Positions 8,433-18,704 of a stretch of 64,000 nt of DNA are shown piece by piece; the stretch's first letter is position 1, and every line of letters starts with the position of its first letter. The DNA comes from Zavarzinia aquatilis (GTDB lineage Bacteria; Pseudomonadota; Alphaproteobacteria; Zavarziniales; Zavarziniaceae). The stretch lies in contig NZ_QGLE01000001.1 of NCBI RefSeq assembly GCF_003173035.1, positions 186,001-250,000 of the forward strand, in the 5' to 3' direction. A program made the position numbers and the translations under genes. The notes under the pieces were generated by a model. That model had not been told where the DNA came from. It was given only the letters and a program-made list of their open reading frames with translations, and ran no database searches.

Positions 8433-8885
8433 ATGATCCGCCGCCTGTTTCAGTCCCTTCTGTTCGTGCTGTCCTTCGCGTCGGCGCTGCCGGCCATGGC
8501 GGCGACGCGCGTCGACGATCTGGTGATCGCGACGGCGGACGGCCGCAATCTGCCGTTCCGGGTCGAAATGGCGCTCGACGACGAGTCGCGGGCGAAGGGC
8601 CTGATGTTCCGCCAATCGCTGGCGCCCGACGGCGGCATGTTGTTCTTGTGGGGCCGGCCGGTCGGTATCGTGATGTGGATGAAGAACACGCCCATCCCGC
8701 TCGACATGCTGTTCGTCGATCAGGCAGGTGTGATCATCCGGATCGCCCGGCAGACCGTACCCTATAGTCTCGACAATATTCCGGCCGGCGCGCCCGCCCT
8801 CGGCGTGCTCGAAGTCGCGGGCGGCACGGCCGATCGCCTTGGCATCCATGCCGGCGATCGCATGGTGCATCCCGCCTTTCATTGA
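8433..8885 (+). CDS. DUF192 family exported protein
   Basis: 150 residues with an N-terminal signal peptide (about 1-23, ending PAMAA) and one DUF192 domain. Visible DUF192 hallmarks are RAKGLMFRQSL, GGMLFLW and the MWMKNTPIPLDMLFVD block, plus the C-terminal GVLEVAGGTADRLGI. DUF192 proteins are small periplasmic or secreted beta-rich proteins with no agreed function. It is divergent from the thi operon and directly upstream of tRNA-Pro. ATG 8433 is preferred because it opens directly into the signal peptide. Confidence 0.88.
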   Translation: MIRRLFQSLLFVLSFASALPAMAATRVDDLVIATADGRNLPFRVEMALDDESRAKGLMFRQSLAPDGGMLFLWGRPVGIVMWMKNTPIPLDMLFVDQAGVIIRIARQTVPYSLDNIPAGAPALGVLEVAGGTADRLGIHAGDRMVHPAFH

Positions 8886-8918
8886 ACCGCGCCCGGCCCT
8901 CGTGTATGAGGGCGGCGA

Positions 8919-8995
8919 CGGGGCGTAGCTCAGCCTGGTAGAGCGCCTGCTTTGGGAGCAGGAAGTCGCAAGTTCGAATCTTGTCGCCCCGACCA
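8919..8995 (+). tRNA. tRNA-Pro (anticodon TGG)
   Basis: The cloverleaf can be drawn completely: acceptor arm CGGGGCG/CGCCCCG, D arm starting GCTC, anticodon stem CCTGC/GCAGG with loop TTTGGGA giving anticodon TGG, T-loop TTCGAAT, and an encoded CCA end (8993-8995). Confidence 0.96.
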
Positions 8996-9339
8996 CGCAC
9001 CCGGCCGCGACCGGCGCGGACCGACCGTCTCTCTTCAGAACCGCGTGGCGATCGACCGGACATGGCGTGGGTCCGTCGAGGGTGCCCTTGCGAAGAATTC
9101 TCAAACTCGCAGGCGGGCTTAGACTTTTGTCGGGGCGACAAGGCTTTGTCCGCTGCGCCGCGATAGGAAGACACGGTTTCGGCTGGACCGATCACTTTCT
9201 TTGAGCTAATCCGGCGCCTATACTCCCTCGATCGAAAGGGGTTGGCAGCAGAATCCGGCTTTCGCCGCTGACGCGGTTGTAAGGGCGGGGGGCTTCTGTC
9301 GGTCCGGTCGGTCCCTTCCTCGCGTTTCACGGATTCCGC
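8996..9339 (+). promoter_or_regulatory. 344-base region upstream of the nuo operon
   Basis: Non-coding leader of nuoA. A good -10 hexamer TATACT lies at 9219-9224, but the expected -35 position (about 9196-9201) is only weakly conserved, so the promoter call is tentative. A small inverted repeat (TTGTC/GACAA with a 5-base loop) lies near 9126-9142. I see no gene or repeat family member here. Confidence 0.35.
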
Positions 9340-9705
9340 ATGGACGAGCTGCTGAAGGAATATCTGCCCATCCTGATCTTCCTCGGGGTGGCGCTGGGCC
9401 TGTCGATCGCGATGATCGTCGCCTCGCTCATCGCTGGCGAACAGAAGCCCGATACCGAGAAATTGTCGGCCTATGAATGCGGCTTCGACGCCTTCTCCGA
9501 CGCGCGCGGGCGATTCGACGTCCGCTTCTACCTCGTCTCGATTCTCTTCATCATCTTCGACCTCGAAGTCGCCTTCCTGTTCCCCTGGGCGATCTCGCTC
9601 GGCGACATCGGCGTGTTCGGCTTCTGGTCGATGATGGCGTTCCTCGGCGTTCTCACCGTCGGCTTCTGTTACGAATGGAAGAAGGGGGCTCTCGAATGGG
9701 AGTGA
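9340..9705 (+). CDS. nuoA: NADH-quinone oxidoreductase subunit A
   Basis: 121-residue membrane subunit of respiratory complex I, with three transmembrane segments. The conserved loop [20 protein letters not shown] (about residues 46-65) is the quinone-site-proximal loop of NuoA/ND3, containing the conserved Cys. First gene of the 14-gene nuo operon; its end overlaps nuoB by ten bases. Confidence 0.97.
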   Translation: MDELLKEYLPILIFLGVALGLSIAMIVASLIAGEQKPDTEKLSAYECGFDAFSDARGRFDVRFYLVSILFIIFDLEVAFLFPWAISLGDIGVFGFWSMMAFLGVLTVGFCYEWKKGALEWE

Positions 9706-10232
9706 TCACCAGGCCGGAAGGCGCCGCCGTCCCGGTGAAGGATCCGTTCTTCACCGATATCTCGGACGAACTGGCCGACAAGGGCTTCCTCGTCACCAAT
9801 CTCGACAGTCTGGTGAACTGGGCGCGCACGGGGTCGCTGTGGTGGATGACCTTCGGTCTCGCCTGTTGCGCGGTCGAGATGATGCATTCCTCCATGCCGC
9901 GCTATGACATGGAGCGTTTCGGCGTCGCCCCGCGCGCCTCGCCGCGCCAGTCCGACGTGATGATCGTCGCCGGCACCCTGACCAACAAGATGGCGCCCGC
10001 CATGCGCAAGGTCTACGACCAGATGTCGGAGCCGCGCTGGGTCATCTCCATGGGCAGCTGCGCCAACGGCGGCGGTTACTATCATTATTCGTATTCGGTG
10101 GTGCGCGGCTGCGACCGCATCGTGCCGGTGGACGTCTATGTGCCGGGCTGCCCGCCCACGGCCGAGGCGCTGCTCTACGGCATCCTGCAGCTGCAGAAGA
10201 AGATCCGCCGCACCCAGACGATCGCGAGGTAA
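9696..10232 (+). CDS. nuoB: NADH-quinone oxidoreductase subunit B
   Basis: 178 residues. Peripheral subunit that carries iron-sulfur cluster N2, the last electron carrier before quinone. Cluster ligands are visible: the tandem CC in [11 protein letters not shown], the Cys of [15 protein letters not shown] and that of [14 protein letters not shown]. Start ATG 9696 lies within the end of nuoA (ten-base overlap); the open frame upstream is nuoA in another frame. Confidence 0.97.
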   Translation: MGVITRPEGAAVPVKDPFFTDISDELADKGFLVTNLDSLVNWARTGSLWWMTFGLACCAVEMMHSSMPRYDMERFGVAPRASPRQSDVMIVAGTLTNKMAPAMRKVYDQMSEPRWVISMGSCANGGGYYHYSYSVVRGCDRIVPVDVYVPGCPPTAEALLYGILQLQKKIRRTQTIAR

Positions 10233-10242
10233 CGGGCGGATC

Positions 10243-10899
10243 ATGGCGCTCTATCCCAATCCCGAGGCCGTGGCGGCCGAAGTCGCCACCCTCGAAGCCC
10301 TGATCGGCAACGAAAAGCTGGGCGTGACCGGCGTCTCCGTCTTCGTCGGCGAAGTGACCGTCACCGCCGAGGCGGCGAAGATCCTCGATCTGCTGACGTA
10401 TCTGAAGGCAGAGCCGTCGCTGCTGCTCGACCAGCTGCTCGACGTCTGTGGGGTCGACTATCCGGAGCGCGACCAGCGTTTCGACGTCGTCTATCATCTG
10501 CTGTCGATGCGCAAGAACCTGCGTCTTCGCGTGAAGATCCGCACCGACGAGGACACCCCGGTGCCGTCCGTGGTCGATCTCTACCCGACCGCCGGCTGGT
10601 TCGAGCGCGAGGCCTGGGATCTCTACGGCATCTTCTTCGCCGGCAATCCGGACCTGCGCCGTATCCTCACCGATTACGGTTTCGAGGGGCATCCCCTGCG
10701 CAAGGACTTCCCGCTCACGGGCTATGTCGAGCTGCGCTACGACGAGGAGCAGAAGCGCGTCGTCTACGAGCCGGTGAAGCTGACCCAGGAATTCCGCCGC
10801 TTCGACTTCCTCAGCCCCTGGGAAGGCGCCAAATACATCCTGCCGGGCGACGAGAAGGCAGCGGCCCCCGCCGCGCCGCCCGCCCCCGCGAAGAACTGA
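10243..10899 (+). CDS. nuoC: NADH-quinone oxidoreductase subunit C
   Basis: 218-residue peripheral (30-kDa) subunit of complex I, separate from NuoD as in other alphaproteobacteria. The family signature ERxxxDLxGIxFxGxxDLRRI is visible as [20 protein letters not shown] at about residues 121-140, followed by [12 protein letters not shown]. The C-terminal tail is Ala/Pro-rich and low complexity. ATG 10243 follows the nuoB stop by ten bases. Confidence 0.96.
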   Translation: MALYPNPEAVAAEVATLEALIGNEKLGVTGVSVFVGEVTVTAEAAKILDLLTYLKAEPSLLLDQLLDVCGVDYPERDQRFDVVYHLLSMRKNLRLRVKIRTDEDTPVPSVVDLYPTAGWFEREAWDLYGIFFAGNPDLRRILTDYGFEGHPLRKDFPLTGYVELRYDEEQKRVVYEPVKLTQEFRRFDFLSPWEGAKYILPGDEKAAAPAAPPAPAKN

Positions 10900-10911
10900 C
10901 GAGGCGTCCAG

Positions 10912-12090
10912 ATGGCCGAAGTCGACATCAAGTCCTACAGCCTGAATTTCGGGCCGCAGCATCCGGCGGCCCACGGCGTTCTGCGTCTCGTCATGGAACT
11001 CGACGGCGAGATGATCGAGCGCTGCGATCCGCACGTCGGCCTGCTGCATCGCGGCACCGAGAAGCTGATCGAGCACAAGACCTACATGCAGGCGGTGCCC
11101 TATTTCGATCGGCTGGACTACGTCTGCCCGATGAATCAGGAACATGCCTTCGTTCTCGCGGCGGAAAAGCTGATCGGCTGTACCATCCCGGAGCGGGCGC
11201 AATATCTGCGCGTGCTCTGGTGCGAAATCGGCCGGATCACCAACCACCTGATGAACACCATGTCCCACGGCATGGACGTCGGCGCGCTCACCCCCATCCT
11301 CTGGGGTTTCGAGGAGCGTGAGAAGCTGATGTGCTTCTACGAGCGGGTCTGCGGCGCCCGCCTGCACGCGGCCTATTTCCGCGTCGGCGGTGTCCATCAG
11401 GACATGCCGGCGGGCCTCGCTGAAGACATCATGGCCTGGACCGAGAGCTTCCCCAAGGTGCTGGACGATCTCGAGAATCTGATCGTCGAGAACCGCATCT
11501 TCAAGCAGCGCAACGTCGACATCGGCGTCGTCTCGGCCGAGGATGCGATCGCCTGGGGCTTCACCGGCCCGATGCTGCGCGGCTCGGGCGTTGCCTGGGA
11601 TCTGCGCAAGGCGCAGCCCTATGAAGTCTACGACAAGATGGAATTCGACGTGCCGGTCGGCCGCCATGGCGACTGCTACGATCGTTTCGTCCTGCGCTTC
11701 TATGAAATGCGCGAGTCGCTGAAGATCATCCGTCAGGCCATCCAGCAGATGCCGAAAGGCCCGGTGATGACCGAGGATGGCAAGGTCGCCCCGCCCCGTC
11801 GCGGCGACATGAAGCGTTCGATGGAAGCCCTGATCCATCACTTCAAGCTCTATACCGAAGGCTTCCACGTGCCGGCCGGCGAGGCTTATGCCGCGGTCGA
11901 GGCGCCCAAGGGCGAATTCGGCGTCTATCTGGTCTCGGACGGCAGCAACAAGCCTTATCGCTGCAAGATCCGCGCTCCGGCTTTCGCCCACCTGCAGGCC
12001 ATGGATTTCATGGCCAAGGGGCACATGCTGGCCGACGCGCCGGCAATCATCGGCAGTCAGGATATCGTGTTCGGGGAGGTCGACCGTTGA
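10912..12090 (+). CDS. nuoD: NADH-quinone oxidoreductase subunit D
   Basis: 392 residues, normal for the 49-kDa subunit, which forms the quinone-binding cavity with NuoB. Visible motifs include [20 protein letters not shown] at the N-terminus and [20 protein letters not shown] around residues 42-61. The last four bases overlap the TTG start of nuoE. Confidence 0.97.
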   Translation: MAEVDIKSYSLNFGPQHPAAHGVLRLVMELDGEMIERCDPHVGLLHRGTEKLIEHKTYMQAVPYFDRLDYVCPMNQEHAFVLAAEKLIGCTIPERAQYLRVLWCEIGRITNHLMNTMSHGMDVGALTPILWGFEEREKLMCFYERVCGARLHAAYFRVGGVHQDMPAGLAEDIMAWTESFPKVLDDLENLIVENRIFKQRNVDIGVVSAEDAIAWGFTGPMLRGSGVAWDLRKAQPYEVYDKMEFDVPVGRHGDCYDRFVLRFYEMRESLKIIRQAIQQMPKGPVMTEDGKVAPPRRGDMKRSMEALIHHFKLYTEGFHVPAGEAYAAVEAPKGEFGVYLVSDGSNKPYRCKIRAPAFAHLQAMDFMAKGHMLADAPAIIGSQDIVFGEVDR

Positions 12091-12710
12091 GCCATGGCGT
12101 AGCGCCCGCGGGCCCGTTCGAACAGCCCGCCAGCTTCGAGTTCTCCGCCGAGAACAAGGCATGGGCGGATAAGATCATCGCGCGCTATCCGGCTGGCCGG
12201 CAGCAGAGCGCCATCGTGCCGCTGCTCGACATCGCGCAGCGCCAAAGCGGCGGCTGGCTGCCGCGGGCGGCCATGGAATATCTGGCCGAGCTTCTGGGCA
12301 TGGCCGTGATCCGCGTCTATGAAGTGGCGTCGTTCTACACGATGTTCAATATGGCGCCGGTTGGAAAACATCTGGTGCAGGTCTGCACCACGACGCCGTG
12401 CTGGCTGCGCGGTTCGGACGCGGTGCTGGCGGCCTGCAAGTCGCGCCTTGGCATCGACATCAACCAGACGACGCCGGACGGCCAGTTCAGCCTGATGGAA
12501 GTCGAATGCCTGGGCGCCTGCGTGAACGCGCCGATGATCCAGGTGAACGACGATTTCTACGAAGACCTGACGGCGGAGACGACGCTGAAGGTGCTCGACG
12601 CGCTGGCGCGGGGCGAGAGCCCGAGGACCGGCCCGCAGATCGAGCGTCAGACGTCCTGCCCCGAAGGCGGGCCGACCACGCTGACCACCTTCAAAGCGGC
12701 AGGGGAGTGA
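12087..12710 (+). CDS. nuoE: NADH-quinone oxidoreductase subunit E
   Basis: 207-residue 24-kDa subunit carrying the [2Fe-2S] cluster N1a. The four ligands are visible in CTTTPC (about residues 99-104) and CLGAC (about 140-144). The start is TTG, with TTGA overlapping the nuoD stop, and no better ATG lies near. The C-terminus extends past the usual domain with a polar tail that is common in alphaproteobacterial NuoE. Works with NuoF in the NADH-oxidising module. Confidence 0.95.
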   Translation: MSHGVAPAGPFEQPASFEFSAENKAWADKIIARYPAGRQQSAIVPLLDIAQRQSGGWLPRAAMEYLAELLGMAVIRVYEVASFYTMFNMAPVGKHLVQVCTTTPCWLRGSDAVLAACKSRLGIDINQTTPDGQFSLMEVECLGACVNAPMIQVNDDFYEDLTAETTLKVLDALARGESPRTGPQIERQTSCPEGGPTTLTTFKAAGE

Positions 12711-12714
12711 CGCG

Positions 12715-14013
12715 ATGCTTCAGGACAAGGATCGCATTTTCACCAACCTCTACGGTTTCGAGGACTGGAGCCTGCCCGCCGCCAAGATGCGCGGCGACTG
12801 GGACGGCACAGCCGAGATCATTTCCAAGGGTCCGGACTGGATCATCAACGAGATGAAGGCCTCGGGCCTGCGCGGCCGTGGCGGCGCCGGCTTCCCGACC
12901 GGCATGAAGTGGTCCTTCATGCCGAAACAGTCGGACGGCCGCCCGAGCTATCTCGTCGTCAACGCCGACGAATCCGAGCCCGGCACCTGCAAGGACCGCG
13001 ACATTATCCGTCACGATCCGCAGAAGCTGATCGAAGGCTGCCTGATCGCCGGCTTCGCCATGCGCGCGGTCGCCGCCTATATCTACATCCGCGGCGAATT
13101 CATCCAGGAGCGCCGCCGGTTGCAGGCCGCGGTCGACCAGGCCTATGAGGCGGGGCTGATCGGCAAGAACGCGGCCGGTTCCGGCTATGACTTCGACGTC
13201 TTCGTGCATCATGGTGCCGGCGCCTATATCTGCGGCGAAGAGACGGCGCTGATCCAGAGCCTCGAGGGCAAGAAGGGCCAGCCGCGCCTGAAGCCGCCGT
13301 TCCCGGCCGGCGTCGGCGTCTGGGGTTGCCCGACGACGGTGAACAACGTCGAATCCATCGCCGTGGCGCCGACCATCCTGCGCCGGGGCGGTGCCTGGTT
13401 CGCCGGTCTCGGCCGGCCGAACAACACGGGCACCAAGGTCTTCTGCATCTCGGGCCATGTGAACAAGCCCTGCAATGTCGAAGAGGAAATGGGCATTCCG
13501 CTCAAGGACCTCATCGAGAAGCATTGCGGCGGCGTGCGTGGCGGCTGGGACAATCTGCTGGCGGTGATCCCCGGCGGCTCGTCGGTGCCGATGCTGCCCA
13601 AGGCGATCTGCGACGAGGTCCTGATGGATTTCGACAGTCTGCGCGCCCAGCGCTCCGGCCTCGGCACGGCGGCGGTGATCGTGATGGACAAGTCGACCGA
13701 CCTGATCAAGGCGATCGCCCGGCTGGCCAAATTCTACAAGCACGAGTCCTGCGGCCAGTGCACGCCCTGCCGCGAGGGCACGGGCTGGATGTGGCGCGTG
13801 ATGGAGCGCATGGTCCAGGGCAAGGCCGAGATCGAGGAGATCGACACCCTGCTCGAGGTCACGACCCAGATCGAAGGCCATACCATCTGCGCCCTCGGCG
13901 ATGCCGCGGCCTGGCCGATCCAGGGCCTGTTCCGGCATTTCCGTCCGGTGGTCGAACAGCGTATCGCGGACTACAAGGCCCGGACCGCGTCCCGGGCCGT
14001 GGCCGCGGAGTGA
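12715..14013 (+). CDS. nuoF: NADH-quinone oxidoreductase subunit F
   Basis: 432 residues. NADH-binding, FMN-containing subunit with [4Fe-4S] cluster N3. The glycine-rich nucleotide loop [10 protein letters not shown] is at 54-63, and the cluster ligands C346, C349 and C352 lie in [12 protein letters not shown], with the fourth Cys in the later HTICALGD stretch. It follows nuoE after four bases and precedes nuoG by nine. Confidence 0.97.
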   Translation: MLQDKDRIFTNLYGFEDWSLPAAKMRGDWDGTAEIISKGPDWIINEMKASGLRGRGGAGFPTGMKWSFMPKQSDGRPSYLVVNADESEPGTCKDRDIIRHDPQKLIEGCLIAGFAMRAVAAYIYIRGEFIQERRRLQAAVDQAYEAGLIGKNAAGSGYDFDVFVHHGAGAYICGEETALIQSLEGKKGQPRLKPPFPAGVGVWGCPTTVNNVESIAVAPTILRRGGAWFAGLGRPNNTGTKVFCISGHVNKPCNVEEEMGIPLKDLIEKHCGGVRGGWDNLLAVIPGGSSVPMLPKAICDEVLMDFDSLRAQRSGLGTAAVIVMDKSTDLIKAIARLAKFYKHESCGQCTPCREGTGWMWRVMERMVQGKAEIEEIDTLLEVTTQIEGHTICALGDAAAWPIQGLFRHFRPVVEQRIADYKARTASRAVAAE

Positions 14014-14022
14014 GGTGATCCG

Positions 14023-16089
14023 ATGCCCATATTGACCGTTGACGGCAAGACCGTCGAAGTCCCGGCCGGCGCCAACGTGCTGCAGGCCTGCGAAGCGGCC
14101 GGCGTCGAGATTCCGCGCTTCTGCTATCACGAACGCCTGTCCATCGCCGGCAATTGCCGCATGTGTCTGGTCGAGCAGGAAAAGGCGCCGAAGCCCATCG
14201 CCTCCTGCGCCATGCCGGCGGCCGACAACATGGTGATCAAGACCAACACCCCGCTGGTGCGCAAGGCGCGCCGGGGCGTGATGGAATTCCTGCTGATCAA
14301 CCATCCGCTGGATTGCCCGATCTGCGATCAGGGCGGCGAATGCGACCTGCAGGATCAGGCGATGGCCTATGGTTTCGACCACAGCCGTTACCAGGAAAAC
14401 AAGCGCGCCGTGTCTGAGAAATACATGGGCCCGCTGATCAAGACGACCATGACCCGCTGCATCCAGTGCACCCGCTGCGTGCGCTTCGCGACGGAAGTGG
14501 CCGGGGTCGAGGAAATCGGCGCCATCGGTCGCGGCGAGACCATGGAAATCACCACCTATCTCAATCAGGCGGTGACCTCCAACCTGTCGGGCAATGTCAT
14601 CGACCTGTGCCCGGTCGGCGCCCTGACCTCCAAGCCCTATGCCTTCGCTGCCCGCCCGTGGGAGCTGAAGAAGACCGAGAGCATCGACGTTCATGACGCG
14701 CTCGGCTCGGCGATCCGGGTCGATGCCCGGGGTGCCGGCGTGCTGCGCATCCTGCCGCGCCTGAATGACGACGTGAACGAGGAGTGGATCTCGGACAAGA
14801 CCCGCTTCGCCGTCGACGGTCTCGCCAAGCGCCGTCTCGACCGGCCCTATGTCCGGGTGAACGGCAAGCTGCAGCCGGCGAGCTGGGACGAAGCCTTCGC
14901 CGCCATTGGCGCCGCGCTGTCCTCGACCCCGGCGGCCAAGGTCGCGGCGCTTGCCGGCGATCTCGCCGACGCCGAGGCGATCAAAGCTCTGAAGGACCTG
15001 ATGACGGCGATCGGCTCGACCTCGACCGATTGCCGGATCGACGGCGCCAAGCTCGACGCTTCGGTGCGCGCGTCCTATCTGTTCAATTCCGGCCTCGCCG
15101 GGATCGAGGAGGCGGATGCCCTGCTGCTGATCGGCAGCGATCCGTCGGCCGAGGCGGCGGTGCTGAATGCCCGCATCCGCAAGCGCTGGCTGAAGGGCGG
15201 CTTCAAGGTCGCGGCCATCGGCCCCAAGGTCGACCTGACCTACAAGGCGGAATTCCTGGCCGACGGTTCGGAAGTCCGCAATGGTCTTGTCGCCGGGGAA
15301 GGCTTCGGCGCCGTCCTCAAGGCAGCCGCCAAGCCCATGATCATCGTCGGTCAAGGCGCACTGGCGCGCGAAGACGGCGATGCGGTGCTCGGTTTCGCAC
15401 GCAGGCTCGCGGAGGCGACCGGCGTCGTGAAGGATGGCTGGAACGGTTTCAACGTGCTGCATACCGCGGCATCGCGCGTCGGCGCGCTCGATCTCGGCTT
15501 CGTGCCGGGCGAGGGCGGCCTGTCGACGGCGGATGTCGAGGCGGGCAAGGCGGATTTCGTCTGGCTGCTCGGCGTCGACGAGATCGACATGACCAACCTG
15601 AAGGCGCCCTTCGTCGTCTATCAGGGCAGCCACGGCGATGCCGGCGCCCATGTCGCCGACGTCATCCTGCCGGGCGCGGCCTATACCGAGAAGTCGGGCA
15701 CCTATGTCAACACCGAGGGCCGGGTCCAGCGCACCAAGCGCGCCGTGTTCCCGCCGGGCGATGCCCGCGAGGACTGGGCGATCCTGCGCGCCTTCTCGGA
15801 CCGCGTCGGCAAGAAGCTGCCCTATGACAGCCTCGCCCAGCTGCGCGCGAAGATGGTGGAACAGGTGCCGCACCTCGGCCAGATCGACGCGGTGACACCG
15901 GCGGCATGGGCGGCCTTCGGCGGCGAGGGGGAAATCTCCCCGGCGCCGCTGTCTTACGCGGTCGAGAATTTCTATCTCACCAATCCGATCGCCCGCGCCT
16001 CGGCCACCATGGCCGAATGCGTCGCGGTCAAACAGGAAACGGCTTGCGGTTGCGGCCACAGCCACGGGGCGACGGGCACTCATGGTTAA
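14023..16089 (+). CDS. nuoG: NADH-quinone oxidoreductase subunit G
   Basis: 688-residue 75-kDa subunit. N-terminal [2Fe-2S] ferredoxin domain (EIPRFCYHERLSIAGNCRMC, about 28-47), then the His-Cys3 cluster and the two-[4Fe-4S] segment (CPICDQGGECDLQDQ; TRCIQCTRCVRF), then a molybdopterin-oxidoreductase-like domain without cofactor role in NuoG. The length fits the alphaproteobacterial form. The C-terminus ends in a Cys/His-rich tail (CGCGHSHG). The stop overlaps a small membrane ORF by eight bases. Confidence 0.96.
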   Translation: MPILTVDGKTVEVPAGANVLQACEAAGVEIPRFCYHERLSIAGNCRMCLVEQEKAPKPIASCAMPAADNMVIKTNTPLVRKARRGVMEFLLINHPLDCPICDQGGECDLQDQAMAYGFDHSRYQENKRAVSEKYMGPLIKTTMTRCIQCTRCVRFATEVAGVEEIGAIGRGETMEITTYLNQAVTSNLSGNVIDLCPVGALTSKPYAFAARPWELKKTESIDVHDALGSAIRVDARGAGVLRILPRLNDDVNEEWISDKTRFAVDGLAKRRLDRPYVRVNGKLQPASWDEAFAAIGAALSSTPAAKVAALAGDLADAEAIKALKDLMTAIGSTSTDCRIDGAKLDASVRASYLFNSGLAGIEEADALLLIGSDPSAEAAVLNARIRKRWLKGGFKVAAIGPKVDLTYKAEFLADGSEVRNGLVAGEGFGAVLKAAAKPMIIVGQGALAREDGDAVLGFARRLAEATGVVKDGWNGFNVLHTAASRVGALDLGFVPGEGGLSTADVEAGKADFVWLLGVDEIDMTNLKAPFVVYQGSHGDAGAHVADVILPGAAYTEKSGTYVNTEGRVQRTKRAVFPPGDAREDWAILRAFSDRVGKKLPYDSLAQLRAKMVEQVPHLGQIDAVTPAAWAAFGGEGEISPAPLSYAVENFYLTNPIARASATMAECVAVKQETACGCGHSHGATGTHG

Positions 16090-16237
16090 TCTGTTCGCGG
16101 AGGCGGTCGTTCCTCTGATCGCGATTTCCGCCGAAGTGGTGGGCGTGCTTCTGCCGCTCGCCCTTGCGGCCATCGTCGCCGTGGCGGCCCTGGTGTGGCG
16201 CGAACTCGCGCCGCATCTGGCCCCCGCGAGCGCCTGA
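16082..16237 (+). CDS. Small membrane ORF between nuoG and nuoH (51 aa)
   Basis: ATG 16082 to TGA 16235-16237 encodes 51 residues in a frame different from nuoG. It overlaps the nuoG end by eight bases and stops 21 bases before nuoH. The protein is strongly hydrophobic, with one clear transmembrane segment at about residues 19-39 (VVGVLLPLALAAIVAVAALV), a following WRE and a short proline-rich tail. Its codon third positions are G/C-rich like its neighbours. I do not recognise a family. The location suggests a complex I-associated single-span protein (inference). Its ribosome-binding site is weak, so translation may depend on coupling to nuoG. Confidence 0.6.
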   Translation: MVNLFAEAVVPLIAISAEVVGVLLPLALAAIVAVAALVWRELAPHLAPASA

Positions 16238-16258
16238 TCTGTAGACGAGGCGGATGAA

Positions 16259-17263
16259 ATGGGCGAAATGCTCCTCGAACTCCTGATCATCCTCGCGAAG
16301 ATTTTCGCGATCGTGGTGCCGCTTCTGGTCGCGGTCGCCTTCACGACCCTGCTCGACCGCAAGGTCTGGGCGATGATGCAGCTGCGCAAGGGCCCGAACG
16401 TGGTCGGTCCCTTCGGCCTGCTGCAGCCCTTCGCTGACGGTCTGAAGCTGCTGACCAAGGAAACGATCATCCCGGCGGGCGCCAACAAGGGCGTCTTCCT
16501 GATCGCGCCGGTACTGACCTTCACCCTGGCGCTGATCGCCTGGGCGGTCATTCCCTTCGGCGACGGTGTCGTGCTGGCCGACATCAACGTCGGCATCCTC
16601 TATCTCTTCGCGATCAGCTCGCTCGGTGTCTATGGCATCATCATGGGCGGCTGGGCGTCGAACTCGAAGTATCCCTTCCTTGGGGGCCTGCGCTCGGCGG
16701 CGCAGATGGTGTCCTACGAAGTCTCGATCGGCTTCGTCATCGTCACCGTCCTGCTCTGCGTCGGCTCGCTGAACCTCAACGACATCGTGAAGGCGCAGGA
16801 ACATGTCTGGTTCATGTTCCCGCTGTTCCCGATGTTCATCGTCTTCTTCATCTCGGCCCTGGCCGAGACCAACCGTCCGCCCTTCGATCTGCCGGAAGCG
16901 GAGTCGGAGCTGGTGGCCGGTTTCCAGATCGAATATTCGTCGATGGCCTTCGCGCTGTTCATGCTCGGCGAATACGGCAACATGATCCTGATGAGCGCGA
17001 TGACCTCGCTGCTCTTCCTCGGCGGCTGGCAGCCGTTCTCGCCGTTCGGTCTCCTCGACTGGATCCCGGGTCCGATCTGGTTCTTCATCAAGACCTTCGC
17101 CGTCCTCTTCACCTTCTGCTGGGTGAAGGCGACCGTGCCGCGCTACCGCTACGACCAGCTGATGCGCCTCGGGTGGAAGGTGTTCCTGCCGTTCTCGCTG
17201 TTCTGGCTGGTGCTGACGGCGGGCGCGCTGGTCACCTTCGGCTGGCTGCCGGTGAAGGGCTGA
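16259..17263 (+). CDS. nuoH: NADH-quinone oxidoreductase subunit H
   Basis: 334-residue membrane subunit (ND1) that links the peripheral arm to the membrane arm and lines the quinone tunnel. Signatures include [20 protein letters not shown] (about residues 29-48), [19 protein letters not shown] and the [17 protein letters not shown]-terminal loop. Normal length for the family. Confidence 0.97.
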   Translation: MGEMLLELLIILAKIFAIVVPLLVAVAFTTLLDRKVWAMMQLRKGPNVVGPFGLLQPFADGLKLLTKETIIPAGANKGVFLIAPVLTFTLALIAWAVIPFGDGVVLADINVGILYLFAISSLGVYGIIMGGWASNSKYPFLGGLRSAAQMVSYEVSIGFVIVTVLLCVGSLNLNDIVKAQEHVWFMFPLFPMFIVFFISALAETNRPPFDLPEAESELVAGFQIEYSSMAFALFMLGEYGNMILMSAMTSLLFLGGWQPFSPFGLLDWIPGPIWFFIKTFAVLFTFCWVKATVPRYRYDQLMRLGWKVFLPFSLFWLVLTAGALVTFGWLPVKG

Positions 17264-17274
17264 GGAGAAACGTC

Positions 17275-17763
17275 ATGGCATTTCTCGACCGTACCGCCCG
17301 CGCCTTCCTGCTGACCGAACTGGTCAAGGGGATGATGCTGACCTTCAGCTATTCCTTCAAAAAGAAGGCGACGATCAATTACCCTTACGAAAAGGGCCGT
17401 CTGTCCCCGCGCTTCCGGGGCGAGCACGCGCTGCGCCGTTATCCCAACGGCGAGGAACGCTGCATCGCCTGCAAGCTGTGCGAGGCGATCTGCCCGGCGC
17501 AGGCCATCACCATCGAGGCCGAACCGCGCGACGATGGCAGCCGCCGCACCACGCGCTACGACATCGACATGACGAAATGCATCTACTGCGGCTTCTGCCA
17601 GGAAGCCTGCCCGGTCGATGCCATCGTCGAGGGCCCGAACTTCGAGTTCGCGACCGAAACCCGCGAGGAGCTGATGTACAACAAGGACAAGCTGCTCGCG
17701 AATGGCGAGCGGTGGGAGCGCGAGATCGCGGCGAATATCGCCGCCGACGCGCCCTATCGGTAA
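17275..17763 (+). CDS. nuoI: NADH-quinone oxidoreductase subunit I
   Basis: 162-residue 8Fe ferredoxin-type subunit carrying clusters N6a and N6b. The two CxxCxxCxxxCP motifs are at C63-C66-C69-C73 and C102-C105-C108-C112. ATG 17275 is preceded by TGAGGAGAAACGTC, which supplies both the nuoH stop and a good GAGGAG ribosome-binding site. Confidence 0.97.
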   Translation: MAFLDRTARAFLLTELVKGMMLTFSYSFKKKATINYPYEKGRLSPRFRGEHALRRYPNGEERCIACKLCEAICPAQAITIEAEPRDDGSRRTTRYDIDMTKCIYCGFCQEACPVDAIVEGPNFEFATETREELMYNKDKLLANGERWEREIAANIAADAPYR

Positions 17764-17773
17764 GGGGGCGACC

Positions 17774-18388
17774 GTGACCATTTCGGCTCTCGTCTTCTAC
17801 CTCTTCGCCTGTATCACCGTCGGCTCGGCGGTGATGGTGATCTCGTCGCGGAACCCGGTGCATTCCGTGCTGTTCCTCATCCTCGCCTTCTTCAATTCGG
17901 CGGGGCTGTTCCTGCTGCTCGGCGCCGAATTCCTGTCGATGATCCTGGTCATCGTCTATGTCGGCGCGGTCGCGGTGCTGTTCCTCTTCGTCGTCATGAT
18001 GCTGGATGTGAACTTCACCGAACTGCGTCAGGGCTTCCTGCAGTATCTGCCGGTGGGCGGGCTGATCGGCCTTATCCTGCTGGTCGAATTGCTGCTGGTG
18101 CTCGGCTCGTGGACCGTGATCCCGGATGCCGCCACCTTCGCGGCGGCACGGGCGCCCGATATCGCGGCCGTGTCCAATACCGACGCCATCGGCCGGATCA
18201 TGTACACGCAATATCTGCTGCCGTTCCAGACCGCGGGCGCGATCCTGCTGGTCGCCATGATCGGCGCCATCGTGCTGACGCTCCGGCATCGCCCGGGCGT
18301 GAAGCGCCAGGTGATCTCGGCCCAGGTCTCGCGCACCATGAAGACCGCGGTCGAGGTCAAGAAAGTCCAGCCGGGGCAGGGGATCTGA
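17774..18388 (+). CDS. nuoJ: NADH-quinone oxidoreductase subunit J
   Basis: 204-residue membrane subunit with five hydrophobic segments. The family stretch NPVHSVLFLILAFFNSAGLF and the IVYVGAVAVLFLFVVMML segment (pi-bulge helix TM3 of ND6) are clear. The best start is GTG 17774, just after the nuoI stop, since the frame continues upstream within nuoI. The C-terminal tail is basic and cytoplasmic by position. Confidence 0.95.
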   Translation: MTISALVFYLFACITVGSAVMVISSRNPVHSVLFLILAFFNSAGLFLLLGAEFLSMILVIVYVGAVAVLFLFVVMMLDVNFTELRQGFLQYLPVGGLIGLILLVELLLVLGSWTVIPDAATFAAARAPDIAAVSNTDAIGRIMYTQYLLPFQTAGAILLVAMIGAIVLTLRHRPGVKRQVISAQVSRTMKTAVEVKKVQPGQGI

Positions 18389-18391
18389 GCC

Positions 18392-18700
18392 ATGGAAATC
18401 GGGCTTGGCCATTATCTGACCGTGGCGGCGATCCTCTTCGTGATCGGCGTCTTCGGCATCTTCCTCAACCGGAAGAACGTCATCATCATCCTGATGTCGA
18501 TCGAACTCATGCTGCTGGCGGTGAACCTGAATCTGGTCGCCTTCTCCAGCTTCCTGGGCGATCTCGCGGGGCAGGTCTTCGCGCTTCTCATCCTGACCGT
18601 TGCCGCGGGCGAGGCGGCGATCGGTCTTGCCATCCTCGTCATCTATATCCGCAACCGCGGCTCCATCGCGGTTGAGGATATCAATCTCATGAAGGGCTGA
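18392..18700 (+). CDS. nuoK: NADH-quinone oxidoreductase subunit K
   Basis: 102 residues with three membrane helices. The conserved [20 protein letters not shown] (about 30-49) contains the functionally required membrane glutamate, and [19 protein letters not shown] includes the second one. Spaced three bases after nuoJ and four before nuoL. Confidence 0.97.
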   Translation: MEIGLGHYLTVAAILFVIGVFGIFLNRKNVIIILMSIELMLLAVNLNLVAFSSFLGDLAGQVFALLILTVAAGEAAIGLAILVIYIRNRGSIAVEDINLMKG

Positions 18701-18704
18701 CGGC

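Noticed and set aside
12691-16596. Very long antisense open frame (1301 codons) opposite nuoF-nuoG-nuoH
   Set aside because: It mirrors high-GC genes on the other strand, is His/Arg/Asp-rich without domain signatures, and runs across several real genes.
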